This document shows positions 1 to 7,859 of a DNA stretch of 64,000 bases, piece by piece. The notes under the pieces are model-generated. The model was not told the DNA's origin. It did no database searches and saw nothing but the letters and a program-made list of their open reading frames with translations. A program made the translations under genes and the position numbers. Each line of letters begins with the position of its first letter. The stretch's first letter is position 1. The DNA is from Brevundimonas terrae (lineage in GTDB: Bacteria > Pseudomonadota > Alphaproteobacteria > Caulobacterales > Caulobacteraceae), in assembly GCF_011761985.1 (NCBI RefSeq), contig NZ_JAASQT010000003.1:301898-365897 (forward strand), given 5' to 3'.

Positions 1-1123
1 GCTCCTCATAGGTCGATTTCAGACCTTTGAGGATGCGGATGGTGTCATCCAGCGTCGGCTCGTTCACATCGATTTTCTGGAAGCGACGCACCAGAGCGCG
101 GTCCTTCTCGAAGTGCTGGCGATATTCCTTATAGGTGGTCGAACCCATGCAACGCAGGTTGCCCGCTGCCAGAGCCGGTTTCAGCAGGTTTGACGCATCC
201 ATCGCCCCGCCACTGGTTGCACCAGCGCCAATCACGGTATGGATTTCGTCGATGAACAGGACGGCGTTTTCGTGCCCTTCCAGTTCCTTGACCACCTGTT
301 TCAGGCGCTCTTCAAAATCACCGCGATAACGGGTTCCCGCCAGAAGCGAGCCCATATCCAGCGAGAAGATGGTCGCGCCCTTCAGCACGTCCGGCACCTC
401 GCCCGCTTCGATCTTGCGGGCCAGTCCTTCGGCGATGGCGGTCTTGCCCACGCCGGGGTCGCCCACCAGCAAGGGGTTGTTCTTGGTGCGGCGGCACAGG
501 ATCTGGATCGAACGGTCCACCTCGGCCTGACGACCGATCAGCGGATCAATCCGCCCCTCACGGGCTTTTTCGTTCAGATTGACGCAATAGGCTTCCAGAG
601 CCTCGCCACCCTGTTTGACGACGTGACCGTCCTCGGCCTCTTCAAGGCTGGCACCACGCGGCTGGCGGTTCTCGGTCGCGCCCGGCTTTTTGGCAATGCC
701 GTGGGCAATAAAGTTCACCGCGTCATAGCGCGTCATATCCTGCTGTTGCAGGAAATAGGCGGCATGGCTCTCGCGCTCGGAGAAGATCGCCACCAGCACA
801 TTGGCCCCGGTCACTTCCTCGCGGCCCGAGGACTGGACGTGGATCACCGCACGCTGGATCACCCGCTGGAAACCGGCTGTCGGCTTGGCGTCGTCGCCAT
901 CGGCAGTCGCCAGCGCGGCAAGGTCATTATCGACATAGTCTGACAGGGCACCGCGCAATGTCGTCAGATCGACATTACACGCCTCCATCACGGCGGCCGC
1001 ATCACGGTCGTCGATCAAGGCCCAAAGGAGATGTTCCAGCGTCGCATATTCGTGCCTGCGCTGGTTTGCATAGGTCACGGCGCGGTGGAGCGTCTCTTCG
1101 AGAGGACGGGAAAATGACGGCAT
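1..1123 (-). CDS. clpA: ATP-dependent Clp protease ATP-binding subunit ClpA (partial, C-terminus off the window)
   Basis: AAA+ unfoldase that feeds substrates into the ClpP protease in the cytoplasm. The first 374 codons are visible: a Clp N-domain (about residues 1-140), then the first AAA+ module with Walker A GDPGVGKT at about 221-228 and Walker B with FIDEIH at about 290-295. The family is about 750-780 residues long, so about half the gene lies beyond the left edge. The ATG lies 12 bases after the clpS stop and is preceded by GAGGAG, so clpS-clpA form one operon, matching the known partnership of adaptor and unfoldase. Identification is firm. Confidence 0.95.
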   Translation of the reverse strand, partial: MPSFSRPLEETLHRAVTYANQRRHEYATLEHLLWALIDDRDAAAVMEACNVDLTTLRGALSDYVDNDLAALATADGDDAKPTAGFQRVIQRAVIHVQSSGREEVTGANVLVAIFSERESHAAYFLQQQDMTRYDAVNFIAHGIAKKPGATENRQPRGASLEEAEDGHVVKQGGEALEAYCVNLNEKAREGRIDPLIGRQAEVDRSIQILCRRTKNNPLLVGDPGVGKTAIAEGLARKIEAGEVPDVLKGATIFSLDMGSLLAGTRYRGDFEERLKQVVKELEGHENAVLFIDEIHTVIGAGATSGGAMDASNLLKPALAAGNLRCMGSTTYKEYRQHFEKDRALVRRFQKIDVNEPTLDDTIRILKGLKSTYEE

Positions 1124-1135
1124 GAAGGGCTCCTC

Positions 1136-1507
1136 TCAGTCCTTTTCCATGGTGCATTGCAATGGGTGTTGATGACGACGCGCAGTTTCCACCACTTGGG
1201 CGACCTTGGTTTCGGCCACTTCGTATGTGTAAACCCCGCACACCCCGACACCGTACTGATGGACGTGCATCATGATACGGGTCGCGTCTTCACGGCTCTT
1301 TTGGAAGAACCGCTCAAGCACATAGACGACGAATTCCATCGGCGTGTAGTCGTCGTTCAGGATCAGCACTCGATAGAGCGAGGGCCGCTGAACCTTCGGC
1401 TTTGTCTCGGTGACAACGCTGGCACCAGAACCTGCGCCTTGTTCACCTGACCGCTTGATTGGCATTCGAAGTCCGTCTGTTAGTCGTTCCAACTCAGAGA
1501 TAGGCAC
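1136..1507 (-). CDS. clpS: ClpS adaptor of the ClpAP protease
   Basis: Adaptor that binds the ClpA N-domain and delivers N-end-rule substrates. The core is typical: [17 protein letters not shown], then the FF(Q)KS and [21 protein letters not shown] segments of the folded domain, with about 35 variable residues in front. The GTG start at 1507 has AAGG five bases upstream; an ATG at 1465 would give 109 residues and is a real alternative. It is directly upstream of clpA. Function is sure, start uncertain. Confidence 0.92.
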   Translation of the reverse strand: MPISELERLTDGLRMPIKRSGEQGAGSGASVVTETKPKVQRPSLYRVLILNDDYTPMEFVVYVLERFFQKSREDATRIMMHVHQYGVGVCGVYTYEVAETKVAQVVETARRHQHPLQCTMEKD

Positions 1508-1660
1508 TGATGCCTTAAAGACAATGATGCCCTGATTTGAAGCCTCGTCCAGTCAACGATGACGTGAGCGCCCCATCTTTTGGCACCCTCCTCGGCTTCC
1601 TAGCGTTTGTGAACGGCATAGGTTTCCAAACCGTCCAAATGCGTCACCCTTCGCCCAAAC

Positions 1661-1692
1661 AAAAAAGGCTCCGATGCAAGCACCGGAGCCTT
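1661..1692 (-). terminator. Intrinsic terminator of the phasin gene
   Basis: Nine-base stem AAGGCTCCG / CGGAGCCTT around a 10-base loop, followed on the minus strand by a run of six T. It lies 26 bases after the phasin stop codon. Confidence 0.85.
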
Positions 1693-1717
1693 CCTTTTGT
1701 CAGTCGCTATGGGAGGG

Positions 1718-2188
1718 TTAGCGAGCCGACTGGAAACCTTCAACCGCAGCACTTACGCGCGAGTTGATCGGCTTGAAGCTGTCTTTCAGCGAAGCCGTCA
1801 GGGTTTCGGAAGTCTGGTTCAGATGGGCCAGATAGGCCTCGGTGGCCGACTTGGCCCACGCAGTTTGCAGCTCGAACAGTTCCTGAACCGAGCGGGCCTG
1901 GCTCAGCGACTGGGCGGCCGAGACGTTCTCTTCCCAGCTCTTCTTGCCATAGGCCAGTGCCTGTTGCGACAGAGCCTCGGCACCCTTCTGGGCCGCCGCA
2001 GCGCTTTCAACGACAGCTTCGAGGTTCTTCTTGCCCTGGGCGTTCAGCTCGGTCAGCGAGTTCAGCGAACGGTCAACGCCGTCCTTGAAGGCCGTAGTGC
2101 CGGCTTTCTGGATCGCTTCAGCCTGAGCCTTGACCTGAGCTTGGGCCTTGGCAGCGGTTTGCTTCACAGTTTCGGTCGCGTCAGACAT
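1718..2188 (-). CDS. Phasin family protein
   Basis: Small (156 residues) Ala/Lys/Gln-rich helical protein without signal peptide or membrane segment. The pattern of KAQAQVKAQAEAIQKA, then long amphipathic helices with Ala-rich heptads and ELFELQTAWAKSATEAYLAHLNQ, fits the phasin family, which coats polyhydroxyalkanoate granules or acts as a general granule/stress protein. The ATG at 2188 has GGAG six bases upstream; an in-frame TTG 12 bases earlier overlaps that ribosome site and was rejected. Monocistronic, with its own terminator. No PHA synthase gene is in the window, so the granule role is inferred from the family. Confidence 0.82.
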   Translation of the reverse strand: MSDATETVKQTAAKAQAQVKAQAEAIQKAGTTAFKDGVDRSLNSLTELNAQGKKNLEAVVESAAAAQKGAEALSQQALAYGKKSWEENVSAAQSLSQARSVQELFELQTAWAKSATEAYLAHLNQTSETLTASLKDSFKPINSRVSAAVEGFQSAR

Positions 2189-2525
2189 GGATATCTCCAA
2201 GGTCGGAATGGGGGATTTAAATCAGCTCGCTATGACCTGCAGGCCGCGCCCGCATACATAACAACGGTCCTTATTTCGCACATGCGAGATAAAATATCAA
2301 GGCTTTTTGTGCAGCGCACAATTTCCATGGCGGATCACATTTACGAAGGGTCGTAGCCAAGCGCCGCCCGAGCCATTAACCTCGAAATCACGATCGGAGA
2401 TTGCCTCATCGCTAACAGCAATGATTGACAGGCTGTTAACTGTGTCGAAACTCCTGTCAGCGATCTTGTACACTTGTCCGGCGTGGATACCTCAGTGGTG
2501 AAGCGCCACAGTGAAGAGGCCCCGT
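2189..2525. other. Divergent intergenic region, 337 bp
   Basis: No gene seen. It must hold the promoters of the phasin gene (minus) and the carboxypeptidase gene (plus). A TTGACA at 2425-2430 is the best -35 candidate for the plus strand but no convincing -10 follows. TTAACC and TTAACT half sites of CtrA type occur near 2373 and 2435 without a partner at the right spacing. Confidence 0.4.
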
Positions 2526-3857
2526 ATGCCGATGACCCCCTCCTCTCTTCGCAAGCCTGCCTTGTTCACCGCTCTGCTGGCCTGTAGCGCCCTGCTGCCG
2601 ACGGTGGGACAGACCCCGCCGGTGGCTCAATCGAGCGACAGCGGCAAATACGCGTCGGTTGTTCTGGATGCGACATCGGGCGAGGTTCTGTTCTCGCGCT
2701 TTGCCGACGAGCGCCGCTATCCGGCCTCCATCACCAAGGTGATGACCCTTTACCTCGCCTATGAGGCGCTGGAAGAAGGCCGTATCAAGCTGACCGACCA
2801 GTTGACCGTCTCGCCGCGCGCCGCCGCGCAGCCACCGTCAAAACTGGGTCTGGCCGCCGGTCAAACCATCAGCCTCGATGACGCTATGCGCGCCACCGCC
2901 GTCCGCAGCGCCAACGACATGGCTGTCGCGATTGCCGAGCATATCGCCGGAAACGAAGCCGAATTTACCTCGCGCATGACCGCCAAGGCGCGTGAACTGG
3001 GCATGCACAGCACCCGCTTCACCACGGCCAACGGTCTGCCCGATACCCGTCAGGCCACCACGGCCAATGATCTGGCGATCCTCAGCCGCGCTGTGATGCG
3101 CGACTATCCGCAATACTATCGCTATCTGGGTCTGCACGACTGGTATTATAACGGTCGCGACTATCGCAACACCAATGGTCTGCTTGCCACGGGGCGCGGT
3201 TATGACGGCATCAAAACCGGCTTCACCAACGCGTCGGGCTACAACCTTTCGGCCTCGGCTGTTCGCAACAACAAACGCCTGATCACCATCGTCATGGGTG
3301 GCCGCTCGACCGCCAGCCGTAACGCCCATGTGGCCGAGCTGATGGATACCGGCTTCGACCTGCAAGAACGCAAGGCCCGTGGCGAACGCTTTGCCTCCAA
3401 TCAGGACTTCTTCGAGGCTCGCGGCTACGGCATTCCGTCGCCAACCGCACCGGTCGCCTATGCTTCGGTTTCGACCGAGGGCCGTCCCTATGCTGCCGAC
3501 GACGCCAACCTCGTCTCGGCACCGGCTGACGCCCCGGCACCGACCGCGATCACCCCTGCCCCATCGGCCCGTCGCAACGCGGAACGCGCGCCCGCTCCAA
3601 CGCGCGCAGCCGCCCCTGCCGGTCGCTGGTCGGTTCAGGTCGGTGCCTTCAAGGATGAAGCCGTCGCCCGCAACTGGCTGAACGAAATCAACCGCCGCTT
3701 CCGCAGCGAGTTCACCGGTGCCGAGCGCAATGTACAAACCGCCGATGGTGGCTGGTTCCGCTCGCGCTTCACCGGCATGACCGAGGACAAGGCCAACTCG
3801 GTCTGTGAAACCCTGGCCGCGCGCCGCGTCACCTGCATGGTGATCCGTCCTTCCTGA
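2526..3857 (+). CDS. D-alanyl-D-alanine carboxypeptidase (PBP5/6 type) with C-terminal SPOR domain
   Basis: Periplasmic penicillin-binding protein that trims the terminal D-Ala from peptidoglycan pentapeptides. All three active-site motifs of peptidase family S11 are present: SITK (S68, K71), SAN (128-130) and KTG (230-232). A signal peptide fills the first 30 residues. A Pro/Ala-rich linker (about 310-365) leads to a SPOR domain beginning WSVQVGAFKDE, known to bind denuded septal glycan, so the enzyme is probably targeted to the division site. The ATG at 2526 was chosen because AAGAGG lies six bases upstream; a GTG at 2511 contains that site. It lacks the PBP5 C-terminal membrane helix, which the SPOR domain seems to replace. 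Confidence 0.92.
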   Translation: MPMTPSSLRKPALFTALLACSALLPTVGQTPPVAQSSDSGKYASVVLDATSGEVLFSRFADERRYPASITKVMTLYLAYEALEEGRIKLTDQLTVSPRAAAQPPSKLGLAAGQTISLDDAMRATAVRSANDMAVAIAEHIAGNEAEFTSRMTAKARELGMHSTRFTTANGLPDTRQATTANDLAILSRAVMRDYPQYYRYLGLHDWYYNGRDYRNTNGLLATGRGYDGIKTGFTNASGYNLSASAVRNNKRLITIVMGGRSTASRNAHVAELMDTGFDLQERKARGERFASNQDFFEARGYGIPSPTAPVAYASVSTEGRPYAADDANLVSAPADAPAPTAITPAPSARRNAERAPAPTRAAAPAGRWSVQVGAFKDEAVARNWLNEINRRFRSEFTGAERNVQTADGGWFRSRFTGMTEDKANSVCETLAARRVTCMVIRPS

Positions 3858-3880
3858 GGATCGGTCACCGGACACAATAA

Positions 3881-3912
3881 AAGGCGCGCTCTTAACCGGA
3901 GCGCGCCTTTTT
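3881..3912. terminator. Bidirectional terminator between dacA-like gene and holin-like gene
   Basis: Stem GGCGCGCTC / GAGCGCGCC (3883-3891 with 3899-3907) with five T after it on the plus strand and TTTTATT after it on the minus strand; the two flanking genes converge here. Confidence 0.88.
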
Positions 3913-3931
3913 CTTTGCCGTCAGGATGGCA

Positions 3932-4291
3932 TCAATCGCGGATCTCTAGCTTGGGCATAAAGAACAGCCCTGCAAAATAACTGACCACGCCGGTCACAAT
4001 GGCCGCACCGATACCGGCCCACAGACCGTTGACCGCAAAGCCGCCAAGGAACCACGCCGTCAGGCCGATCATGGCCGCATTCACCACCAGCAGGAACAGC
4101 CCGAACGTCACCAGCGTCAGCGGCAAGGTCAGGATAATCATCAGCGGACGCACAAACGCATTCACAATACCGAGGATCAGCGCCGCCGCGATCAGCGAAC
4201 CTGTAGACGTGAAATCCACCCCCGGTACTACCTTGGATGACAGCCACAGCCCCGCCATCGTCACCAAAGCCTGTATCAGAAATCCAACCAT
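3932..4291 (-). CDS. Phage holin family / four-helix inner membrane protein
   Basis: 119 residues, almost entirely four hydrophobic helices separated by short loops. The pattern IVNAFVRPLMIILTLPLTLVTFG is typical of the bacterial family annotated as phage holin family 4 (superfamily IV, also seen in mycobacteria). No phage genes are nearby, so it is a chromosomal membrane protein of unknown role rather than a lysis gene. Start at 4291 has GGGAG eight bases upstream; an upstream in-frame start adds 14 residues without a ribosome site. Confidence 0.75.
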   Translation of the reverse strand: MVGFLIQALVTMAGLWLSSKVVPGVDFTSTGSLIAAALILGIVNAFVRPLMIILTLPLTLVTFGLFLLVVNAAMIGLTAWFLGGFAVNGLWAGIGAAIVTGVVSYFAGLFFMPKLEIRD

Positions 4292-4393
4292 CAGCCCGTC
4301 TCCCGCTATAGAAGCCTGTTCAAACCGGCGCACAGTGGGTGCACCGGCGGATCGATACTGCTAGTCTGACGGCCAGATCACAAGGAGTCTTCA

Positions 4394-4831
4394 ATGAGCC
4401 TTCACGGCACCTACGACCCGCAAAACGTCTTTGCCAAAATCCTGCGTGGTGAAATCCCCGGCGTGACCGTGTGGGAAGACGATCAGGTCTATGTGTTCAT
4501 GGATGCCTTCCCCCAGTCCGAAGGGCATACGCTGGTCATCTCCAAGACCTCGACGGCCCGCAACATCCTTGAAATGGACGCCGCCGATCTGGCCATCGTC
4601 ACCGCCGCCGTCCAGCGCACCGCCCGCGCCATCGACAAGGCCCTGTCACCCGATGGTCTGGTCGTGACCCAGTTCAACGGCACGCCCGCCGGCCAGACCG
4701 TCTTCCACCTGCATTTCCACATCATCCCGCGCTGGGAAAACAAAGCCATGACCGGTCACGGACAGTCCTGCATGGCCGAACCGGCCGAGCTGAAAGCCCT
4801 TGCCGAGCGTATCCGCAGCAATCTGTCGTAA
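4394..4831 (+). CDS. HIT family hydrolase (histidine triad, HINT-like)
   Basis: Cytoplasmic nucleotide-binding protein of 145 residues. It has the N-terminal FAKILRGEIPG and the catalytic triad HLHFHIIP near residue 105-112, plus the NGTPAGQTVFH segment that binds the ribose-phosphate. Such proteins hydrolyse AMP-lysine or other nucleoside phosphoramidates; the physiological substrate is not known. AAGGAG lies just upstream of the ATG. Divergent from the holin-like gene. Confidence 0.9.
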   Translation: MSLHGTYDPQNVFAKILRGEIPGVTVWEDDQVYVFMDAFPQSEGHTLVISKTSTARNILEMDAADLAIVTAAVQRTARAIDKALSPDGLVVTQFNGTPAGQTVFHLHFHIIPRWENKAMTGHGQSCMAEPAELKALAERIRSNLS

Positions 4832-4869
4832 CGCATCGAAACGAATGGCAAAATACTAGCGCCCCACTC

Positions 4870-4898
4870 TTGCATCCGAGAGATTCTCTCAGCATAAG
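4870..4898 (+). promoter_or_regulatory. Promoter of tRNA-Thr
   Basis: TTGCAT at 4870-4875, exactly 17 bases, CATAAG at 4893-4898, ending 9 bases before the mature tRNA. This is close to the sigma-70 consensus of alphaproteobacteria. Confidence 0.65.
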
Positions 4899-4907
4899 TC
4901 GGGCCGC

Positions 4908-4983
4908 GCCGGTTTAGCTCAGTTGGTAGAGCGCCAGTTTTGTAAACTGGATGTCGCGGGTTCGATTCCTGCAACCGGCACCA
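4908..4983 (+). tRNA. tRNA-Thr (anticodon UGU)
   Basis: A 76-base cloverleaf: acceptor stem GCCGGTT with AACCGGC, D loop with AGCTCAGTTGGTAGAGC, anticodon stem CCAGT / ACTGG with loop TTTGTAA, so anticodon TGT at 4941-4943, T arm with GGTTCGATTCC, and an encoded CCA end at 4981-4983. It reads threonine ACA codons (and others by wobble). Confidence 0.96.
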
Positions 4984-5054
4984 CTTTTCCTCACATCACA
5001 AAGCCTGCATCCGCATTCCTGTTTCAGGATGCCCTTTTGGATGACTGTAATCCC

Positions 5055-5375
5055 ATGCCCTTCATCACCTTCATTCAACCGGACGGTAGCGAACAAGTGG
5101 TCGATGCCGATAGCGGGGCCAGCCTGATGGCCTATGCCACCCGTGACGGCGTGGCCGGTATCGAGGCGGAATGCGGGGGCCAGATGTCGTGCGGGACATG
5201 CCATGTGCATATCCACCCCGACTGGCAAGCCGAGGTGGGACAGGCCCAAGGGTTCGAGCGCAATATGCTGGACTGGCGCGACAATTTCGATGAGGCCGCG
5301 TCGCGCCTGTCCTGTCAGATCATCCTGACCGATGCGATGGAGGGCATGAAGGTGTCCGTTCCGAACGCCGACTAG
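5055..5375 (+). CDS. [2Fe-2S] ferredoxin, adrenodoxin/putidaredoxin type
   Basis: Electron carrier of 106 residues. Cluster ligands are C40, C46, C49 (C-x5-C-x2-C) and C87, the spacing of vertebrate-type ferredoxins such as Rhodobacter ferredoxin VI. Such proteins pass electrons from an FAD reductase to a cytochrome P450 or serve iron-sulfur assembly. It converges with, and overlaps by four bases, a gene for exactly such a reductase, suggesting one redox pair. A longer frame that runs through the tRNA gene is an artefact; the ATG at 5055 is the only start that gives the family length. Confidence 0.92.
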   Translation: MPFITFIQPDGSEQVVDADSGASLMAYATRDGVAGIEAECGGQMSCGTCHVHIHPDWQAEVGQAQGFERNMLDWRDNFDEAASRLSCQIILTDAMEGMKVSVPNAD

Positions 5376-6583
5376 GCCGCAATCGCCGCGGTTTTGATCG
5401 GCGCTTCGGCATCGGCCAGCACTTCGGCGTCAACCGACGTGCCCTTGCCGATGGCCTGTTTGCCGAACATGAAGGACGGGGCCGAGTTAACGGCCTCGAC
5501 GCAGACGATCTTGTCACCCTTCAGGTGGAAGACCGCGAAACTGCCGCTATCCACATCACCGCGTACCACCTGACAGTCGGCACCGAACGGCAGGCCCGCG
5601 ATCTGAAGCTTCACATCATACTGGTCCGACCAGAACCACGGCACTTCTGGTGCGGGAGCCGGACGGCCGGTAATGGCGCAGGCGACATGCTTGGCCTGTT
5701 CCAGCGCATTGGGAACGCTCTCCAGACGGTGCATGATGCCGTCATAGTGCGGCAAAGGACGGCGCGTCACATCGCCCACGGCAAAGATGGCCGGATCGCT
5801 GGTGCGGGCTTCAAGGTCCACAACAATGCCGTCACCGCATTCCAGACCTGCCTCTTGGGCCATCTCGTCATTGGCGATGGCCCCGATGCCCACCAGCACC
5901 GCATCGGCAGACAGGGTTTCGCCATCGGCAAAGACCACACCATCAGCCGCCACCGTGACCACATCGGCTCCGGTGCGGATCTGCACGCCCTCGGCGGTAT
6001 GGCGGCGGGTATAGAAGTCCGACAGGGTCTGCGAGGCCACGCGTTGCAGCACGCGCTCCATCCGTTCCAGCACCACAGCCTCGGCCCCAAGCGCGCGCGC
6101 CGATGCTGCGGCCTCCAGGCCCACATAGCCGCCACCGATCACCAGCAGGCGCTTGCCTTTGCCCAGTGCCTCTTTCAGTTGCTCGGCATCCACAGTGGTC
6201 CGCAGTTCCAGCGTCCCCTCGCCCGTACCGCACGAGGCAGGCAGACGCCGCGCCCGCGATCCGGTGGCGATGACCAGATAGTCATAGGTTTCGGTCGTAC
6301 CGTCATCAAAGGCAACAGTCTTGGCCGCACGGTCGATACCGGTCGCCGAGACACCCAGACGCAAATCAATCCCGTTATCGGCATAATAGCTGTCGGCGCG
6401 CAGTTGCAGCGAGGCTTCGTCGGCCTCGCCCTTCAGCCACGCCTTGGACAGCGGGGGACGTTGGTACGGGGCCACCTTCTCGGTGCCAGCAAGGATAATC
6501 TGCCCCTCATGCCCATACTGCTTCAGAAAAGCCGCAACCGAACCGCCTGCATGGCCTGCACCGATAATCACAACCTTGGACAT
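5372..6583 (-). CDS. FAD-dependent ferredoxin reductase (rhodocoxin/putidaredoxin reductase type)
   Basis: NAD(P)H:ferredoxin oxidoreductase of 403 residues. FAD-binding GAGHAG lies at residues 8-13, followed by YQRPPLSK(A)WL, typical of this family; a second dinucleotide motif GGGYVG binds NAD(P)H near residue 150, and IFAVGDV near 280 contacts FAD. The C-terminal reductase domain begins about residue 310. Start ATG at 6583 preferred over a GTG six bases upstream. Pairs with the convergent ferredoxin; divergent from a TetR gene that may control it. Confidence 0.9.
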   Translation of the reverse strand: MSKVVIIGAGHAGGSVAAFLKQYGHEGQIILAGTEKVAPYQRPPLSKAWLKGEADEASLQLRADSYYADNGIDLRLGVSATGIDRAAKTVAFDDGTTETYDYLVIATGSRARRLPASCGTGEGTLELRTTVDAEQLKEALGKGKRLLVIGGGYVGLEAAASARALGAEAVVLERMERVLQRVASQTLSDFYTRRHTAEGVQIRTGADVVTVAADGVVFADGETLSADAVLVGIGAIANDEMAQEAGLECGDGIVVDLEARTSDPAIFAVGDVTRRPLPHYDGIMHRLESVPNALEQAKHVACAITGRPAPAPEVPWFWSDQYDVKLQIAGLPFGADCQVVRGDVDSGSFAVFHLKGDKIVCVEAVNSAPSFMFGKQAIGKGTSVDAEVLADAEAPIKTAAIAA

Positions 6584-6657
6584 GAGCACCGCACCCCGAA
6601 AATAATATCACACGGATTTGCGGGTGCCCGCGCCACGGGTCAAGAGCGGAAACCCTA

Positions 6658-6686
6658 TTGACAGATTGTCGCATGGGTAATCCACA
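6658..6686 (+). promoter_or_regulatory. Candidate promoter and operator in the reductase/TetR divergent region
   Basis: TTGACA at 6658-6663 overlaps an 11-base palindrome GACA-GAT-TGTC (6660-6670). The expected -10 region is weak. A site like this between a TetR gene and a divergent target is where the regulator would be expected to bind; this is inference. Confidence 0.3.
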
Positions 6687-6747
6687 CTTGTCGAAAGACC
6701 TTTAACAAACTAGGCCATCTCGTATATCGCCACTTCAACCGACAGCC

Positions 6748-7374
6748 ATGCCGGATACCAAGAACAAGCTGGGTCATACCATCCGCACCCGTGGCGCACG
6801 CACGCGCCGCGCCATTCTGGACGCGTTGCGCCAGCTTCTGGACCACAAGCATCTGGGCGAAATCCGTCCTGCCGATGTGGCACAGACGGCCAATGTTTCG
6901 GCACCGACCTTCTACACCTATTTCAAAACGGTCGAGGAAGCAGTGTTGATGCTGTGCGAGGAATCTGCCGAGGATTTCCAGCGACTTGCGACCCATATCC
7001 ATGCCGACTGGTCCGGTGATCGCGGCTTTGAATCTGTTCGCGCCTATGTTCTGGATGTGCTGGCCTTGTGGGACGAACATGGCCCTGTCCTGCGTGTCGA
7101 GCACATGCTGGCCGACAAGGGCGAACCGGCCTTTGCCGAAACCCGCATCAAGCGCCTGCGCCGTCTTCACCTTGCGCTGGAACGCCGTATTGCACAGGCC
7201 CGCGCCAATGGCCTGCATCCGGTCGGCCTGAATGCCCGTCTGGCATCTTATGAAACCGCCAACCTCGTCGAGTCCGTTGCCGCCGGTTTCACCCTGATGC
7301 GCCGCGCCGATACATCCGAGGCCATTGTCGATACGACCAGCCACATTGTGCTGAAGCTAACCACCGGACGTTGA
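6748..7374 (+). CDS. TetR/AcrR family transcriptional regulator
   Basis: 208 residues. The N-terminal domain has RRAILDALRQLL, then a helix-turn-helix at about 38-58 (IRPADVAQTANVSAPTFYTYF), the classic TetR pattern; the rest is an all-helical ligand domain. Transcribed away from the ferredoxin reductase gene with 164 bases between them, so the reductase is the most likely target. The ligand cannot be predicted. Confidence 0.87.
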   Translation: MPDTKNKLGHTIRTRGARTRRAILDALRQLLDHKHLGEIRPADVAQTANVSAPTFYTYFKTVEEAVLMLCEESAEDFQRLATHIHADWSGDRGFESVRAYVLDVLALWDEHGPVLRVEHMLADKGEPAFAETRIKRLRRLHLALERRIAQARANGLHPVGLNARLASYETANLVESVAAGFTLMRRADTSEAIVDTTSHIVLKLTTGR

Positions 7375-7385
7375 CATCCTATGCG

Positions 7386-7412
7386 AACGACGACGAATAG
7401 AGTATCGTCGTT
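7386..7412. repeat. Inverted repeat downstream of the TetR gene
   Basis: AACGACGA (7386-7393) and TCGTCGTT (7405-7412) pair perfectly around an 11-base loop. It starts 12 bases after the TetR stop and ends 30 bases before the next start codon. There is no T tract, so it is a weak terminator candidate or an operator for the following small gene. Confidence 0.5.
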
Positions 7413-7441
7413 ATTCAAATAGGCCTGATACGGAGGATATG

Positions 7442-7765
7442 ATGTCTGTTGCGTTTGTGATGAGCTTGATCATTCAAGCCACCGTGCCCAATACGGCACC
7501 CCAGATTCAGCCGCCCCCCGCTCCTCAAGCTGAGATTACCCAAGCTGGTGAAGAAGCGCCTCCAGAGCGCGTGCTGCGAAACCGTTTCCGTAACGAAGTG
7601 GCCAGCGAATGCCAGTACCGCGCGCGCACCGGTTCGATCCGACGTCGCAATATCTGTTACACGCCCCGACAGTTGGCTGCCCATAACGCGGTTGCACGCA
7701 AATATGTAGAAGAGATTCAAGTCGGACAGTCTTCCGGTGAACTTCCCGGTGGCGGGCCGGACTAA
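7442..7765 (+). CDS. Hypothetical small exported protein
   Basis: 107 residues, family not recognised. A short hydrophobic start (MSVAFVMSLIIQA) looks like a signal peptide, followed by a Pro/Gln-rich stretch and a basic region with two cysteines (C57 and C72) that could form a disulfide in the periplasm. GGAGG lies five bases before the ATG at 7442; an ATG one codon earlier is too close to it. Followed by a strong terminator, so it is probably a real short transcript. Confidence 0.65.
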   Translation: MSVAFVMSLIIQATVPNTAPQIQPPPAPQAEITQAGEEAPPERVLRNRFRNEVASECQYRARTGSIRRRNICYTPRQLAAHNAVARKYVEEIQVGQSSGELPGGGPD

Positions 7766-7810
7766 GCCGGCTAGAGTCACAGAGGGCCAAGCACGCCCTC
7801 TATATGAACT

Positions 7811-7841
7811 AAAAAGCCCCGAGGTTTTCCTCGGGGCTTTT
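7811..7841. terminator. Bidirectional terminator
   Basis: AAAAGCCCCGAGG-TTTT-CCTCGGGGCTTTT, a perfect long stem with A and T runs on both sides. It serves the small exported protein (plus) and feoB (minus). Confidence 0.92.
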
Positions 7842-7859
7842 CGTTTGGGGCTTGGCCTA

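Noticed and set aside
3932..4291. Prophage remnant suggested by a holin-family protein
   Set aside because: No endolysin, integrase, structural gene or attachment repeat nearby; the family is widespread as chromosomal membrane proteins.
4923..5375. Ferredoxin with a 44-residue N-terminal extension
   Set aside because: The extension would be translated from the tRNA-Thr gene and its 3' flank.
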